Of a stretch of 64,000 nucleotides of DNA, positions 28,661 through 36,795 are shown piece by piece. A program made the translations under genes and the position numbers. Each line of letters starts with the position of its first letter. Position 1 is the first letter of the stretch. The notes beneath the pieces were generated by a model that was not told where the DNA came from, made no database searches, and saw only the letters and a list, made by a program, of their open reading frames with translations. Source of the stretch: Methanococcus maripaludis (GTDB lineage: Archaea > AGJL01 > Methanococci > Methanococcales > Methanococcaceae); the NCBI RefSeq assembly GCF_013760955.1, contig NZ_JACDUL010000003.1:62001-126000 (forward strand). The letters run 5' to 3'.

Positions 28661-28760
28661 TTAAAAACACTCGATGATGATTGTCATCCCTGCTGATTTT
28701 AATTTGTGGTATTAGTTGCAAATTTAAGAAATGATGAATACAGGGTTACTGAGAGTTGCT
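28661..28760 (+). ncRNA. Candidate C/D box guide sRNA
   Basis: Box C ATGATGA (28674-28680), a 12-nt guide, box D' CTGA (28693-28696), box C' ATGATGA (28731-28737), an 11-nt guide, box D CTGA (28749-28752). The ends pair as ACTC/GAGT (28669-28672 with 28753-28756), giving the stem of a kink-turn. The 11-12 nt guide spacings are those of archaeal 2'-O-methylation guides. The D'-C' spacer of 34 nt is longer than usual. CCCTG of one guide can also pair with CAGGG of the other. The rRNA or tRNA targets were not identified. Confidence 0.55.
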
Positions 28761-28808
28761 TTATTTTTGCATTCCTTTAAAAATTTAAAAAATAGATATT
28801 ATAATAGA

Positions 28809-30182
28809 TTATTTTACCATTGAACCAACAATCACGTTGTCTTTTACACGCAGAACTTTTACTTTTATCCGTTTTCCAATCAATTTATTGACATCGGTTT
28901 TACAGTCAATTATCTGAATTACCCTGTTTTTTGATGCACCAATAACTTCCCCATTGACCCGTCCATCCATTAAAACAGTTACAGAAATCGTTTCATTTAA
29001 TTTAAATGGGCATGGCAATCTTTTTCTGCTGTGGCTTCCGAAAAATCCATGTAATGGAACCTCTAAATTCACGGTTATTCCGTCTTTGGAATATTCTTTT
29101 TCGTAAAAGTCCAAAAGATTGTAGAACTTTGGAAAATCCCAAACTCTCATTTTTGGAATTTTTCTTCCAAACTGATATGTTAAACACAATTGGGGGCCCA
29201 CAATTGGATTTTTCTTGTTTGTTATAGGATTTATCGTAGTTTGTGGGTTTTTTTGTTCTAACTCCACTGCAAAGTCGAGTACCTTTTTAAATTCCTCGTC
29301 ATTGTAATTTGGAAGTAAAAGTGGTGCAATCAACAAGTGAATTTTTGAATTTTTTATGTACTTTGCAATTTCTAAAATTTTTTCAATATCGTAATTTTTG
29401 CTTCCTGAAAGCCCTTTTGAGAACTTTTCATCGATTGCATTGATTGAAAGATTAATCCTGTGAAGTCCTGCCTCTTCCAAATCATCGATTAATTTTTCGG
29501 TTAAATGAACCCCGTTTGTCTGGATTGAAACTATTCCTTTGTTTTTCGAATTTATCTCGTCTAAATTTTGAACTAAATCTGGAAGTGGGTAGTATAGTGA
29601 AGGCTCCCCCTGTCCATCGAGGTGTGCTTCAAGCTTCGTATATCCCTTAAAATCTGCGATTTTTTCGTATCCTGAAACTAAATAATCCATATCCACATAG
29701 TAATCGTTTTTTCTTGATTTTGAGTGAATTCCTTCATCAACAGAACAGAATGGACAGTTAATATTGCATCCACTAAGTCCCCTTACCTGAATTACATTTG
29801 TTCCCCTATCAATCAGTCCAAATGCAGTATGCCCAATTAAAGGCGTTGGTTCTGTGATATAGTAAGTTCTCCGGTTTGTAGTTTTATTAAGAAGTCCTTC
29901 TGAAATGCTCTGTGACATTTTATTCAATATTCCTGTTTTTAATGAACCTGTAAGCACCCGTGCAGATTCAGAATTGTTGTTTACAAAATCCTTGAATATT
30001 AAAATTCCGTTTTCAAGTGATACCTCGTAATCCATCAAAACGCTTACTTCGTAATTTTTGTTTATTTCAAGGACTAGCGTATTTTCATCCAATATTGAAT
30101 CGGTAATCATTTTAAATTGATTTAAATCAAAAATCCAACATTTTTCGTATTCTAAATTATTTTTATTTGCATTTCTCGTCAC
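28809..30182 (-). CDS. Radical SAM protein with C-terminal TRAM-like domain (COG2100 type)
   Basis: 457 aa from a GTG at 30182 with GGTG 5 nt upstream. Residues 1-110 are an uncharacterised N-terminal domain. The radical SAM core begins with LSGCNINCPFC (CX3CX2C, about residue 136) and continues with EAHLDGQGEPSLY (GGEP-like motif), SIQTNGVHLTEKL and LHRINLSINA. The last 60 residues (SVTVLMDGRVNGEVIGASKN through KRIKVKVLRVKDNVIVGSMVK) look like a TRAM RNA-binding fold. An RNA-modifying role is an inference from TRAM; the substrate is unknown. Divergent from nob1. Confidence 0.82.
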   Translation of the reverse strand: MTRNANKNNLEYEKCWIFDLNQFKMITDSILDENTLVLEINKNYEVSVLMDYEVSLENGILIFKDFVNNNSESARVLTGSLKTGILNKMSQSISEGLLNKTTNRRTYYITEPTPLIGHTAFGLIDRGTNVIQVRGLSGCNINCPFCSVDEGIHSKSRKNDYYVDMDYLVSGYEKIADFKGYTKLEAHLDGQGEPSLYYPLPDLVQNLDEINSKNKGIVSIQTNGVHLTEKLIDDLEEAGLHRINLSINAIDEKFSKGLSGSKNYDIEKILEIAKYIKNSKIHLLIAPLLLPNYNDEEFKKVLDFAVELEQKNPQTTINPITNKKNPIVGPQLCLTYQFGRKIPKMRVWDFPKFYNLLDFYEKEYSKDGITVNLEVPLHGFFGSHSRKRLPCPFKLNETISVTVLMDGRVNGEVIGASKNRVIQIIDCKTDVNKLIGKRIKVKVLRVKDNVIVGSMVK

Positions 30183-30266
30183 ATTTACACCGGAGATTTT
30201 TAAATATGTAAAAATAGTAAGTATCCATATAATATAACTATATTTGATTAGTTAAAAAGTGATTTT

Positions 30267-30797
30267 ATGATAAAAATACTCGACGCTTCAGCATTCATTC
30301 ACGGATACAACCCATCAATTGAAGAAGGAGAACATTACACCACAAACGGAATCGTTTCAGAAGTCGTTTCAAAAGAAGATATTGTAAAACTGGCAATAGA
30401 ATACGGAAAATTAAAAATACTTGACCCAAAATCCGAAACTATTGAAAAAGTAGTCAAAACTTCAATAGAAACTGGAGACACCATTTCAAACAACGATATC
30501 GAAATACTTGCACTTGCAATCGACCTCAACGGAATTTTGTATACTGACGATTACGGGCTTCAGAATGTTTCAAAAAAATTAAAAATAAAATACGAAAATA
30601 TCGTTTCAGCAGGTTCAAAAGACGATTTCGTCTGGAAAAAAATATGTAAAGGCTGTAAAAAGATGTATCCTATAAATTACCTTGATGATGAATGCGAAGT
30701 ATGCGGAAGCCCGCTTTATCGAAAAATGGTAAAAAATAGACTTAAAAAAGGTAAAAAATTTTATGATAAAAAGAAAAAGCCAGAAAAATTATTTTAA
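30267..30797 (+). CDS. Nob1 endoribonuclease (16S rRNA 3' end maturation)
   Basis: 176 aa. PIN domain with acidic residues in ILDASAFIHGY (Asp6), EVVSKE, NNDIEILALA and YTDDYGLQNV, then the zinc ribbon CKGCKKMYPINYLDDECEVCGSPL and a basic tail KKGKKFYDKKKKPEK for RNA contact. Cleaves the pre-16S rRNA at the 3' end (D-site). SD AGTGA at 4 nt. The length is normal for archaeal Nob1. Confidence 0.93.
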   Translation: MIKILDASAFIHGYNPSIEEGEHYTTNGIVSEVVSKEDIVKLAIEYGKLKILDPKSETIEKVVKTSIETGDTISNNDIEILALAIDLNGILYTDDYGLQNVSKKLKIKYENIVSAGSKDDFVWKKICKGCKKMYPINYLDDECEVCGSPLYRKMVKNRLKKGKKFYDKKKKPEKLF

Positions 30798-30828
30798 TTA
30801 TTTTTACGTTTTTAATTTAAAATAAACC

Positions 30829-31077
30829 TTAAATTTTCAATTTTTCTTCAACTTTTTCTGCAGCTTCACTTACTTCTTCAGAAACTTCAATAATGTTTTC
30901 AGGAATTTCTTCTGCTTTTATTTCCGGGTTTATGCTTCTGAAACTGATTCCAAGTTCTCCATTTACGTCCATTGAACCAATTTTAAAGTTAATAATTTTT
31001 ATATTCTGTTTCAAGTCCACACGAAGTATTATTTCTTTGTCACTTAACGAATTGATTATTCTTTCAAAGTCGTCCAT
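30829..31077 (-). CDS. Small acidic protein, function unknown
   Basis: 82 aa after a strong SD GAGGGG (5-6 nt). Residues 1-55 have alternating hydrophobic strands (IILRVDLKQNIKIINFKIGSMDVNGELGISFRSI), resembling a small beta sheet. Residues 56-82 are an acidic helix (EIPENIIEVSEEVSEAAEKVEEKL). No membrane segment, cysteine or catalytic motif. I do not recognise a family. It lies convergent with nob1 and divergent from mtd. Confidence 0.75.
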   Translation of the reverse strand: MDDFERIINSLSDKEIILRVDLKQNIKIINFKIGSMDVNGELGISFRSINPEIKAEEIPENIIEVSEEVSEAAEKVEEKLKI

Positions 31078-31218
31078 AAAATTCCCCTCTTTTTGAATAA
31101 ATTAAATCTTTTTCACGGTTTTATATCTGTATTTGACATTATTTATACCTTTATTTTTTACCACCATAACTATGTAATTATAATTATTAATATAGGTAAT
31201 AAAGATTTCAAATAACAA

Positions 31219-31229
31219 TTAATATATGC
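31219..31229 (+). promoter_or_regulatory. TATA box of mtd
   Basis: TTAATATATGC about 60 nt before the start codon, predicting a transcript start near 31249 and a leader of about 30 nt with the GGTGA SD. Confidence 0.5.
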
Positions 31230-31280
31230 CCTTGGTTTCAAAGGTAATACGGAAAGGAAATAATATCTTTCGGTGATATA

Positions 31281-32114
31281 ATGGTTGTAAAAATAGGTAT
31301 TTTAAAATGTGGAAACATAGGAATGTCCCCTGTAGTTGATCTTTGTTTAGACGAAAGAGCAGACAGAAACGACATTGACGTTAGAGTTTTAGGTAGCGGA
31401 GCTAAAATGGGCCCTGAACAAGTAGAAGAAGTTGCTAAAAAAATGGTTGAAGAAGTAAAACCAGACTTCATTGTATACATTGGTCCAAACCCTGCTGCAC
31501 CAGGTCCAAAAAAAGCTAGGGAAATCTTAAGCGCAGGCGGAATCCCAACAGTTATCATTGGTGATGCACCAGGTATTAAAGACAAAGACGCTATGGCAGA
31601 AGAAGGACTCGGATACGTTTTAATCAAATGCGACCCTATGATCGGTGCTAGAAGACAGTTCTTAGACCCTGTTGAAATGGCAATGTTCAACGCTGATGTA
31701 ATCAGAGTTTTAGCAGGAACAGGTGCTTTAAGAGTTGTTCAAAACGCTATTGATGACATGGTATTTGCAGTTGAAGAAGGAAAAGAAATACCATTACCAA
31801 AAATCGTAATCACCGAACAAAAAGCAGTTGACGCAATGGACTTTGCAAACCCATACGCAAAAGCAAAAGCTATGGCTGCATTTGTAATGGCTGAAAAAGT
31901 AGCTGACATCGATGTTAAAGGATGCTTCATGACCAAAGAAATGGAAAAATACATCCCAATCGTTGCATCTGCACACGAAGCAATAAGATACGCTGCAAAA
32001 TTAGTTGACGAAGCTAGAGAATTAGAAAAAGCAACTGATGCTGTTTCAAGAAAACCTCACGCAGGCGAAGGAAAAATCTTAAACAAATGTAAATTAATGG
32101 CAAAACCAGAATAA
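31281..32114 (+). CDS. mtd: F420-dependent methylene-tetrahydromethanopterin dehydrogenase
   Basis: 277 aa, the family's standard length. Starts VVKIGILKCGNIGMSPVVDLCLDERADR, then VLGSGAKMGPEQV, FIVYIGPNPAAPGPKKAREIL, and GYVLIKCDPMIGARRQFLDPVEMA, all hallmark Mtd segments. It reversibly oxidises methylene-H4MPT with coenzyme F420, a central step of CO2-reducing methanogenesis, as a cytosolic hexamer. The codon use here (GCT, GGT, AGA, AAC) is more biased than in neighbours, as expected of an abundant protein. SD GGTGA at 5 nt. Confidence 0.98.
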   Translation: MVVKIGILKCGNIGMSPVVDLCLDERADRNDIDVRVLGSGAKMGPEQVEEVAKKMVEEVKPDFIVYIGPNPAAPGPKKAREILSAGGIPTVIIGDAPGIKDKDAMAEEGLGYVLIKCDPMIGARRQFLDPVEMAMFNADVIRVLAGTGALRVVQNAIDDMVFAVEEGKEIPLPKIVITEQKAVDAMDFANPYAKAKAMAAFVMAEKVADIDVKGCFMTKEMEKYIPIVASAHEAIRYAAKLVDEARELEKATDAVSRKPHAGEGKILNKCKLMAKPE

Positions 32115-32195
32115 TCGCATCAAATTAACTAATATTTACCAAACCATTTCTCTTTTTTTGATTTTTTTAAAAAAATTTAATTTTGGAAAGAATAG

Positions 32196-32822
32196 CTATT
32201 TTTCGTTATAAAATTTTGGAAGACTCCATTTACAGAGCATTGCAACAATTCTAATCATTAAAACAACGATACTGCAAATAACTGCACTTGCTTCGAGACT
32301 TAAATTTGATAAAATTGCCAGATAAAATGCAATTGCACCAATTATCGAACAGCTTGCGTAAAAGTCTTCGGTTAATACAGAAGGGGTTTTTTGTAGCAAT
32401 ATATCGCTTATTATTCCACCACCAACACCAGTTAATGTTGCAAGTATAATTATTCCAAAAAATGATACTTCAAAGTTATAAGCAATCATTGCGCCTGTTG
32501 TTGTAAATGCAGAAAGTCCTATTGCATCAGGAATCTGTATAACATATTTGTTGCTTACATCATCCTTGAAAATTTTAAAAATTATTATTGCACTCCAAAC
32601 TCCAATCAATGCAACACCCATATCATAAGGGGACCTTAATGCATAAGGAATTGTATTTACAAGTAAATCCCTTGTAATTCCCCCGCCAAGTGCAGTCATT
32701 ATTCCAAGAACAATTATTCCAAGTAAATCTAAACCTTTTTTAATTCCTTTTAATGCGCCAACTACTGCAAACGCTAAAAGTCCGATTATATTCATTATAA
32801 AAAATATGTTTTCTGTAATCAT
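32196..32822 (-). CDS. TRIC-type (UPF0126) cation channel family membrane protein
   Basis: 208 aa from the ATG at 32822 (GTGG SD); the frame extends 15 codons upstream without support. Seven hydrophobic segments in two homologous halves. Each half carries the family's glycine motif: LGGGITRDLLVN near residue 45 and GVGGGIISDILLQ near residue 130. Prokaryotic TRIC homologues form trimeric K+/Na+ channels. Divergent from the first glycosyltransferase of the glycan island. Confidence 0.88.
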   Translation of the reverse strand: MITENIFFIMNIIGLLAFAVVGALKGIKKGLDLLGIIVLGIMTALGGGITRDLLVNTIPYALRSPYDMGVALIGVWSAIIIFKIFKDDVSNKYVIQIPDAIGLSAFTTTGAMIAYNFEVSFFGIIILATLTGVGGGIISDILLQKTPSVLTEDFYASCSIIGAIAFYLAILSNLSLEASAVICSIVVLMIRIVAMLCKWSLPKFYNEK

Positions 32823-32970
32823 GTTTTTTCCACGTATTTTATATAAGTAAGTACTCTCAGAACACAACCATTATATATTTTTAATGCATACGTTTTGACA
32901 AAGATATTGATCGTTTTCGGGCACACAATTTAGACCAGTATTTTTTAGAAATTTACATGAGGGATCTACT

Positions 32971-33657
32971 ATGAATAAAATTTTGGCAATAATTCCGGCA
33001 TATAACGAAGAAAAATCAATAAAACATGTTATTGATAATATTAAAGATACAGTTTCAGGCATTTTAGTAATTGATGATGGAAGTAGCGATAATACTACAC
33101 AATATGCTAAAGAAGCAGGTGCAGAAGTTATAACTTTTACCGAAAATCAGGGAAAAGGAAACGCGATGCGTAAAGGTTACGAATATTTTGTTAATTCAGA
33201 TTATGATATTTCTATTATTTTTGATGCGGATGGACAGTATAGGAAAGAAGATATTATTCCAACCTGTAACCCCATTTTAGAAAATTCAGCAGATTTAGTT
33301 GTTGGTTCCCGTTTTATTGGAAAATATCAAGATAATGCAAATGTAAATTACAAAACAAGAATAATGTGTAACAATATTTCTACAACAGTTACAAGAATAA
33401 TGTCAAGACTTCCTACAACAGATTCACAGAGTGGACTTGTCGCTATGAGCAAAATTGCAGCATCAAAATTAGATTTAAAAGCTAAAAGATGGGGAATTCA
33501 CCAGGAATTAATCATAAGAGCCGGAAAAAAAGGTTTAAAATACTGTGAAGTTCCAATAATCTTTGAAAAAAGAATGCATGGTGTTTCTAGGTTAAAAGTT
33601 ATGAAATATCCATTTACGGCATTTCCAGTAATGTTAAAGGCGTGGATTAGGAATTAG
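32971..33657 (+). CDS. Family 2 glycosyltransferase (dolichyl-phosphate sugar synthase-like)
   Basis: 228 aa GT-A enzyme: ILAIIPAYNEEKSIKHVI at the N-terminus, VIDDGSSDNT, IIFDADGQYRKEDI (DxD-type metal site), and VGSRFIGKY with later DSQSGLVAMSK. It lacks C-terminal membrane helices, so it resembles the soluble DPM1/UGT-like group that charges lipid carriers or adds sugars. SD GAGGG at 8 nt. First gene of the glycan island and 20 nt before the GT4 gene. Confidence 0.88.
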   Translation: MNKILAIIPAYNEEKSIKHVIDNIKDTVSGILVIDDGSSDNTTQYAKEAGAEVITFTENQGKGNAMRKGYEYFVNSDYDISIIFDADGQYRKEDIIPTCNPILENSADLVVGSRFIGKYQDNANVNYKTRIMCNNISTTVTRIMSRLPTTDSQSGLVAMSKIAASKLDLKAKRWGIHQELIIRAGKKGLKYCEVPIIFEKRMHGVSRLKVMKYPFTAFPVMLKAWIRN

Positions 33658-33677
33658 GTATTTATAAAGGTTATTTT

Positions 33678-34922
33678 ATGGATAAAGGCAGATTGAAAGT
33701 AAAAAATAATGTTTTAGTATTGGCATCCACATTTCCTAGATGGAAAAATGACGACGCTACACCACCGTTCGTATATGAAATATCTAAAAGACTTACAGAT
33801 TCGGTCAATGTTCATGTATTGGCCCCCCATTCTAAAAATTCCAAAATAGAAGAAACTTTGGATGGAATGAATATCCATAGATTTAAATACTGGTTTGAAA
33901 ATGAAAAAAATTTAGCAGATGGTGCAATATTATCTAACTTAAAGTCAAGTAAATTTTTTTGGGTACAGGTGCCTTTTTTTTTAATTTTTGAATTTTTTTC
34001 GATGGCAGAGGTAATAAAAAAATATAAAATAGATATAATTCACGCCCACTGGATTATCCCTTCAGGATTTTTAGCGGTTTTGTATAAAAAATTACTTAAT
34101 AAAAATATTGTAGTGATCTCCACTTCTCATGGCAGTGACGTTAATGGCCTTAAAAAATTTAATTTTTTGAAAAAATGGATAATCAAAAATTGTAAAATAA
34201 TTACTGCAGTAAGTAATGATTTAAAATACAAAATAAAAAACATAGCTAATGAAACTTGCCCCCCTATTCACGTAATTCCCATGGGGGTAGATACCGATTT
34301 ATTCAATCTAGATACGTGCGATAAAGTAATAACCCAAAAGTATGGAATAACTGGAAAATTTTTACTTTTTGTAGGTAGATTGAGTGAAGAAAAAGGAATT
34401 ACATACTTAATAGATGCAATGCCTCAAATTTTAAAGGAATTTTCAGATACAAAATTAGTAATCGTTGGTCAGGGCATTGAAGAAAAAAATTTAAAAAAAC
34501 AAGCTTCTGATTTAGGACTATTGGATAAAAATATTATATTTGTGGGATCGATACCTCATTGTGACCTTCCAAAGTATTATGGCACTGCGGATGTATTTAT
34601 TGGTCCGAGCATTATAGATTCAGATGGAAAAGTGGAAGGTTTTGGATTAGTTTTCGCAGAAGCGATAAGTAGTGGAATTATTACAATTGCTACAGACGTT
34701 GGAGGTATTGGTGACATAGTACTTGAAAATAAGACGGGATTTATAATTAAACAAAAAAAATCCGAAGAAATAAGTAGGAAAGTTTTAGACATATTTAAAA
34801 ATTCTGAAAAAATACAAAAAAATCAAAAAAACGCCAGGAATTACATTGTAGAAAATTTCGATTGGAAAATTGTTTCAAAAAAATACAAAAAAATACTACA
34901 TGATTCAATTTTAAGTAAGTGA
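33678..34922 (+). CDS. Family 4 glycosyltransferase (GT-B fold)
   Basis: 414 aa. N-terminal VLVLASTFPRWKNDDATPPFVYEISKRL, acceptor region IIHAHWIIPSGFLAV, and C-terminal donor half with FVGRLSEEKGITYLIDAM, VIVGQGIEEKNL and the retaining GT4 motif FGLVFAEAISSGI (E-x7-E type). It should transfer a nucleotide-activated sugar to a growing glycan on the cytoplasmic face. SD AAGG at 6 nt. Its stop nearly abuts a decayed glycosyltransferase start. Confidence 0.9.
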   Translation: MDKGRLKVKNNVLVLASTFPRWKNDDATPPFVYEISKRLTDSVNVHVLAPHSKNSKIEETLDGMNIHRFKYWFENEKNLADGAILSNLKSSKFFWVQVPFFLIFEFFSMAEVIKKYKIDIIHAHWIIPSGFLAVLYKKLLNKNIVVISTSHGSDVNGLKKFNFLKKWIIKNCKIITAVSNDLKYKIKNIANETCPPIHVIPMGVDTDLFNLDTCDKVITQKYGITGKFLLFVGRLSEEKGITYLIDAMPQILKEFSDTKLVIVGQGIEEKNLKKQASDLGLLDKNIIFVGSIPHCDLPKYYGTADVFIGPSIIDSDGKVEGFGLVFAEAISSGIITIATDVGGIGDIVLENKTGFIIKQKKSEEISRKVLDIFKNSEKIQKNQKNARNYIVENFDWKIVSKKYKKILHDSILSK

Positions 34923-34926
34923 TATA

Positions 34927-35029
34927 ATGAAAATAGGGATACTTTCAGATAGGCTAAACAGAATACCTAAGTCGAAACATGTATATAATTAATAAAGAAG
35001 TCCAAAAAGGTTTATTATCAAGAACATAA
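34927..35029 (+). pseudogene. Remnant of a glycosyltransferase gene
   Basis: An SD (AGTGA) precedes an ATG at 34927 that opens MKIGILSDRLNRIPKSKHVYN and then stops. One frame over, from 34979, the reading continues YIINKEVQKGLLS before another stop. MKIGILSDRLNR... followed by YNLI..EVQK is the usual N-terminus of a GT4-type enzyme, so this is the start of such a gene broken by a frameshift and lost after about 35 codons. Similarity is from memory of the family pattern, not an alignment. Confidence 0.5.
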
Positions 35030-35098
35030 AATGTCAACTAAATGTGTATAATATATAATACAGAAACGCTAACCGCCTATATCCCATTAAATCTACGA

Positions 35099-36145
35099 TT
35101 ATATGCCTTTAGTCTTACCTCGTATACGGTCATAAAGATCCCAAAAAAAGCATATGCATTTCGGAGATATTAAATAAGCTAAAATTGCCAAACATTTGGA
35201 TATTTTTCCATTTTTTAATGAAACAATTAATGAATTACATGCATAACCCCTTATATTTTTAACATATTTTTTTATTTCTTCGATTTGGATATATTCATTA
35301 CGTTTTCCAGCATTGTAACAAAGAATTATAATAACATCCATAATCCTATCCGGTAAATAATATTTCTGAATTTCCTCTATTATTTTCATAGCTTTCTCAT
35401 TATCAGGTTTATGGGTATATAAATATTCAATAATATTATTTAACACATTAAACAGCTCGAGTCGTCGGTAGTTACAAGAATTTGTTACTGAACTTTTTCT
35501 GATCACATAATGGTGTAATACTCGATTTATTGACGTGACATCCTCTGAAAAAACCAAATATTTCATTACAAACTCTTGATCCTCACCACATATATGTTTT
35601 GAATCAAAATAAACATTAAATTTATCAATTACTTCTTTTTTATAAATTGAAGAACAAATCCCAACAAATGTATTGTACGTTACAATATCCTCTAAGCAAT
35701 CTAAACCGTCCACATAATTTCCAATTTTGTAATATTCATCATAAGTTTGGTAAATAGCCCCATTGGACGTTACCCTATCAAATTTAAAATAAATTAAATC
35801 AGGATTTTTTTCTAAAATAATTTTTGAAGATTCTTCGATAATATTGTGTTCAACATAATCGTCTGCATCTAAAAAATAAATATATGTTCCATTTGCTTCT
35901 TTAATACCCCGATTTCTAGCAACACTTACGCCTGCATTCTCCTGATTTATCAATTTAATATCCAGTTTTGAAGATTTTATAAAGTTTTCAATAACGTTTA
36001 ATGTATTATCCTCTGAACCGTCATTTATTAGTATCACTTCAAAATTTTTATGAGTTTGATTTTCGAGGGACTGTAATGTGTTACATATATAATTTTCAAC
36101 ATTGTATGCAGGAATTATTATACTAATAGTGGTATTTTCATCCAT
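35099..36145 (-). CDS. Family 2 glycosyltransferase
   Basis: About 348 aa from the second of two adjacent ATGs (AGGG SD 5 nt upstream; 36148 also possible). GT-A motifs at the N-terminus: ISIIIPAYNVENYICNTLQSLENQT, ILINDGSEDNT, INQENAGVSVARNRGI and YFLDADDYVE. The C-terminal third is variable with conserved aromatic and basic residues (HYVIRKSSVTNSCNYRR). It resembles capsule or O-antigen transferases. It is transcribed against its neighbours and flanked on both sides by gene-free AT-rich DNA, consistent with later insertion into the island. Confidence 0.87.
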   Translation of the reverse strand: MDENTTISIIIPAYNVENYICNTLQSLENQTHKNFEVILINDGSEDNTLNVIENFIKSSKLDIKLINQENAGVSVARNRGIKEANGTYIYFLDADDYVEHNIIEESSKIILEKNPDLIYFKFDRVTSNGAIYQTYDEYYKIGNYVDGLDCLEDIVTYNTFVGICSSIYKKEVIDKFNVYFDSKHICGEDQEFVMKYLVFSEDVTSINRVLHHYVIRKSSVTNSCNYRRLELFNVLNNIIEYLYTHKPDNEKAMKIIEEIQKYYLPDRIMDVIIILCYNAGKRNEYIQIEEIKKYVKNIRGYACNSLIVSLKNGKISKCLAILAYLISPKCICFFWDLYDRIRGKTKGI

Positions 36146-36148
36146 CAT

Positions 36149-36795
36149 ATCCCTTCTTTTATCGGCAATATAAAAATTAAAAGTATAACGTAAAGTTAAG
36201 CCTTTGTTATAAACATATAATAAAATTATTCAACGACCTAAAATAGATACATATATAATTGTATGGCCGAATTATATATACATGGACTTTTAAAGCCATT
36301 TACCACTATAACACTATAAATATATATAACTAAAAATAATGTTTTAGTTGCACTCCAGGTAAAAATATCGTTATATATCCTAAAATATCGATAAAGTATA
36401 ATATAGAGATATCGACAGACACTGTTGGAAGTGGATATATCATTATAAACAGATAATTACGCCGGCAGGTGGGCACATTAAAGAAAATTTAAGTTGTAAT
36501 TGAAATTATTATGATTTTGAACAGTAACGGAACCGTATATAAAAGTTTTGAAAAAATAAATCTTAAAAGTTTAATAGCCATTGTTGTATTGTGTTTATAA
36601 ACTATTTAGAAATGTCAATATTACAATGCCTTATGATTTATGAATGAACATATTTTGTATTATTAGTATACTACAAATATTTACTCTGAGATTAAACTCT
36701 TGCAATTGTAGTTTCTTCGATTGTTTAAATAAACTAACATAATAATACCAAAAAATTCTATGAAGTACTAAACTTATAAAACTAGTGTGAATTTA
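36149..36795. other. Long AT-rich stretch without a recognisable gene
   Basis: About 640 nt between divergent glycan genes. It contains several TATA-like tracts (for example around 36270-36280 and 36310-36325) that may serve either gene. Short frames in the 36410-36500 region (a TPAGGHIKEN-like stretch) have no SD and quickly stop; they may be decayed coding sequence, but I cannot assign them. No repeats, tRNA or box motifs seen. Confidence 0.5.

Noticed and set aside
36410-36500. Possible transferase remnant with a TPAGGHIKEN-like stretch
   Set aside because: Only one short frame, no SD and stops in all frames nearby. Not enough to call a pseudogene.
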